Shown here: piece after piece, positions 62,276-64,000 of the stretch
Layout: each line of letters opens with the position of its first letter
How positions within the stretch are numbered: the stretch's first letter is position 1
Source: Ascidiaceihabitans sp029251465
GTDB lineage: Bacteria; Pseudomonadota; Alphaproteobacteria; Rhodobacterales; Rhodobacteraceae
Reading direction: 5' to 3'
Assembly (NCBI RefSeq): GCF_042932805.1
Contig: NZ_CP170633.1
Location: forward strand, 3,038,001 to 3,102,000
Length of the DNA stretch: 64,000 nt
Notes under the pieces: generated by a model
Told to the model about the DNA's origin: nothing
Seen by the model: the letters and a program-made list of their open reading frames with translations, nothing else
The model's database searches: none
Translations under genes and position numbers: made by a program

Positions 62276-63266
62276 TTTTGCGGCTTTCGCCATACAGCGC
62301 ATCGTAGATCAGCAACTCACCACGCAACGGCGCGCCGGCCCCTGTCAGCACCTTGATTGCCTCAATCGCCATCATGGATCCGATCACGCCGGGCAACGGA
62401 CCAATGACGCCAGCCTCAGCGCAGCTGGGGGCTAATTTAGGTGCGGGGGCTTGCGGAAAAATGCACTGGTAACAGGGGCTTGCCTTTTTCGGATCAAAGA
62501 CGCTGAGCTGCCCTTCCCACTGGGTTAATGCGCCCGAGATCAAAGGCTTGCCCAGATCGACACAAGCGCTGTTGACCAGATAACGGGTTTCGAAATTGTC
62601 GCATCCGTCCAGAACCAGATCATAATCCGCAATCAATTCACGCGCATCATCCGCGCCCAACCGGCGATGATAGGGGCGCACGGTGACATGCGGATTTTGA
62701 GCCGTCATTGCGGCTTGGGCCGAGAACACTTTGGGCATGCCGATGTCTTGATCACGGTGAATAACCTGACGCTGAAGATTGGCGTTTTCGACCACATCAT
62801 CGTCGACGACGCCAATTGTCCCGACACCAGCCGCCGCAAGATATTGCAAGGCAGGCGCGCCCAAACCACCGGCCCCGATCACCAGAACCTTGGCCTGTTT
62901 CAGCGCCTTTTGCCCGGGCCCGCCGACTTCGCGCATCACGATGTGACGGGCATAGCGGTTCAGTTCGGTATCAGAAAACAACGGTGCATCTGTTTCGGGC
63001 TGATCTGCAGGTTGCGCGCGATCACGCAACTGCGACAGCCCCTTGCGATACGCCCAAACCAACGCAGCCGCCCCAAGCAACAACAGCCACGGCATCGCGG
63101 TTTCCCCCGTCGCCATGCGCAATGGATTGCCTTGGGGCAGTACAAAATGCAGCAAAATGACAGCGACCAGCATCATGCCAATCATCGCCCAGCGCATGGG
63201 CTTGGGTGTGTTCAGCGCCATGCCAAGCCCCCAAAAACCAGCGCATAAAACCAGAACCAATGCCAT
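62232..63266 (-). CDS. moeB: ThiF/MoeB-family adenylyltransferase with membrane-spanning N-terminus
   Basis: A 344-residue protein. Residues about 1-77 hold three membrane segments. The rest is a complete E1-like domain: VIGAGGLGAPALQYLAAAG, DDDVVENANLQRQ, DGCDNFETRYLVN, and two CxxC pairs for zinc (SPCYQCIF and ADCPVCGG). The E1 domain adenylates a small sulfur carrier such as MoaD or ThiS. The start overlaps the dut stop by one base. Confidence 0.85.
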   Translation of the reverse strand: MALVLVLCAGFWGLGMALNTPKPMRWAMIGMMLVAVILLHFVLPQGNPLRMATGETAMPWLLLLGAAALVWAYRKGLSQLRDRAQPADQPETDAPLFSDTELNRYARHIVMREVGGPGQKALKQAKVLVIGAGGLGAPALQYLAAAGVGTIGVVDDDVVENANLQRQVIHRDQDIGMPKVFSAQAAMTAQNPHVTVRPYHRRLGADDARELIADYDLVLDGCDNFETRYLVNSACVDLGKPLISGALTQWEGQLSVFDPKKASPCYQCIFPQAPAPKLAPSCAEAGVIGPLPGVIGSMMAIEAIKVLTGAGAPLRGELLIYDALYGESRKIMIAPRADCPVCGG

Positions 63267-63724
63267 CAGTCGCGCCCGGTCGATCCAAAGCCGCCCGAGC
63301 CGCGCGCCGTTTCATCCAGCACGTCGACCTGCGTGAACATCCCTTGCACCACGGGGGCCACGACCAATTGCGCGATGCGCATGCCATGCGTCACCTCGAA
63401 CGGGACGTCGCTGGTGTTCAGCAAAATCACCCCCAAAGGTCCGCGATAATCGCTGTCGATTGTGCCGGGGCTGTTGGCCAACGTGACGCCGTTTTTCAGG
63501 GCCAGACCGGATCGTGGGCGCACCTGCACTTCGAACCCCAACGGGATTTCCAGACGCAAACCTGTTGGCACCAGCGCGCGGGCACGGGGGGCAAGCATCA
63601 CCGACGCGCCGTTTTCCAGATTGGCGCGCACATCTGCACCCGCCGCACCTGCGGTTTCATACGATGGCAACGCGATTGACATGTCGCTGCCTGCGTCGCG
63701 CGTGATCTTGATCGAAACGCTCAC
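63266..63724 (-). CDS. dut: Deoxyuridine 5'-triphosphate nucleotidohydrolase
   Basis: A 152-residue trimeric dUTPase. Motifs in order: YETAGAAGADVRA, RPRSGLALKNGV, NSPGTIDSDYRGP and GSGGFGSTGRD at the C-terminus. GTG at 63724 is the start; it overlaps the coaBC stop (GTGA). The earlier ATG at 63790 lies inside coaBC. Confidence 0.96.
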   Translation of the reverse strand: MSVSIKITRDAGSDMSIALPSYETAGAAGADVRANLENGASVMLAPRARALVPTGLRLEIPLGFEVQVRPRSGLALKNGVTLANSPGTIDSDYRGPLGVILLNTSDVPFEVTHGMRIAQLVVAPVVQGMFTQVDVLDETARGSGGFGSTGRD

Positions 63725-64000
63725 GCTAGCGTCTTTGCGATGCGCGCGACCAAGCGTTGGGCGACTTGGGTTTTCGACATGCGCAGCCACGTTTCGACGC
63801 CATCATCCGAAATCAGCAAAATCGCGTTTTCACTGCCCCCCATGATGCCCGTTTCCGGCGACACATCGTTGGCGATGATCCAATCACAGCCTTTGCGTTT
63901 ACGCTTGGCGATGGCGTTGTCGCGGACGTCGTTGGTTTCGGCAGCAAAGCCCACAACCAATTGCGGACGGCCCTTTTTCAGCTGCGCGACGTGGGCCAGA
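63721..64000 (-). CDS. coaBC: Phosphopantothenoylcysteine decarboxylase/phosphopantothenate-cysteine ligase (partial, C-terminus)
   Basis: The last 92 or so codons of CoaBC. VGFAAETND, then KGCDWIIAND and WLRMSKTQVAQRL match the end of the CoaB domain. The N-terminal CoaC part lies beyond the right edge. It makes 4'-phosphopantetheine for CoA and is coupled to dut by a 4-base overlap. Confidence 0.93.
   Translation of the reverse strand, partial: LAHVAQLKKGRPQLVVGFAAETNDVRDNAIAKRKRKGCDWIIANDVSPETGIMGGSENAILLISDDGVETWLRMSKTQVAQRLVARIAKTLA

Noticed and set aside
1..64000. tRNA or rRNA genes, insertion sequences and prophage.
   Set aside because: I saw no cloverleaf ending in a CCA-type acceptor, no rRNA-like stretch, no transposase motif and no phage structural cluster. 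A tRNAscan or an HMM search would be the decisive check.

Overview
The window looks like a chromosomal segment from an alphaproteobacterium, most likely a marine member of the Rhodobacterales (Roseobacter group). I infer this from gene content rather than from any database search: a class I lysyl-tRNA synthetase, a RutR-type regulator next to a reductive pyrimidine degradation cluster with an NMT1-type ABC transporter, a leucine-codon leader peptide in front of leuA, a DUF4864 protein, a membrane-anchored MoeB-like protein, and the mreBCD-mrdA-rodA block. Base composition is moderately GC-rich by eye. No rRNA, tRNA, prophage, transposase or CRISPR array was found, so most of the window is ordinary core or lightly accessory chromosome.

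Layout. 1-3012: a Tat-exported CpdB-type nucleotidase (cut by the left edge), a DUF4142 plus cupredoxin pair, and a divergent AraC regulator. 3226-12323: a large secreted SGNH hydrolase; an alanine/sodium symporter co-transcribed with a universal stress protein, both facing an Lrp/AsnC regulator; an acyl-CoA synthetase divergent from an amidase; and a probable outer-membrane protein. 12378-16936: a large beta-helix protein, a DUF4864 protein and class I LysRS, all on the minus strand. 17058-19027: a TerB-like protein, then a tandem glycine riboswitch with a visible promoter that leads into a D-amino-acid dehydrogenase. 19044-27042: PBP4-type carboxypeptidase, DMT transporter, NadD, EttA, an isolated DUF3800 gene flanked by strong hairpins, an exported protein of unknown function, CspA with a long leader, an L,D-transpeptidase and a small unknown protein.

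27043-38349 is the main catabolic unit. PreT and PreA reduce uracil or thymine, dihydropyrimidinase opens the ring and a ureidopropionase-type amidohydrolase finishes the pathway to beta-alanine. An NMT1-type ABC transporter lies downstream in the same minus-strand run. A RutR-type repressor is divergent from the hydrolase, and two matching 16-bp palindromes sit before the two minus-strand operons. Between the operons lie two small, probably paralogous, low-complexity proteins. 38393-47345: the tesA/ybbA/ybbP-like trio, a gamma-glutamylcyclotransferase-like protein, a MATE exporter, a glutamyl-tRNA synthetase and NAD synthetase. 47593-52697: a MORN-repeat protein with 18 full repeats, a small unknown protein, an SDR, leuA with a transcription attenuator, and a glyoxalase-fold protein. 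52892-59466: cell-shape operon mreB-mreC-mreD-mrdA-rodA followed by a 2-hydroxyacid dehydrogenase. 59475-64000: an M3 oligopeptidase, a small SGNH hydrolase, and moeB, dut and coaBC in one overlapping minus-strand operon cut by the right edge.

The most informative non-coding signals are the leu attenuator, the glycine riboswitch, the pair of RutR-like operators, and an orientation-conserved 19-bp palindrome found the same distance downstream of two unrelated minus-strand genes. I did not find a clearly new multi-gene system; the best candidates for undescribed biology are the unknown 107-residue gene in the pyrimidine operon, the tandem small paralogs, and the hairpin-bounded DUF3800 gene.
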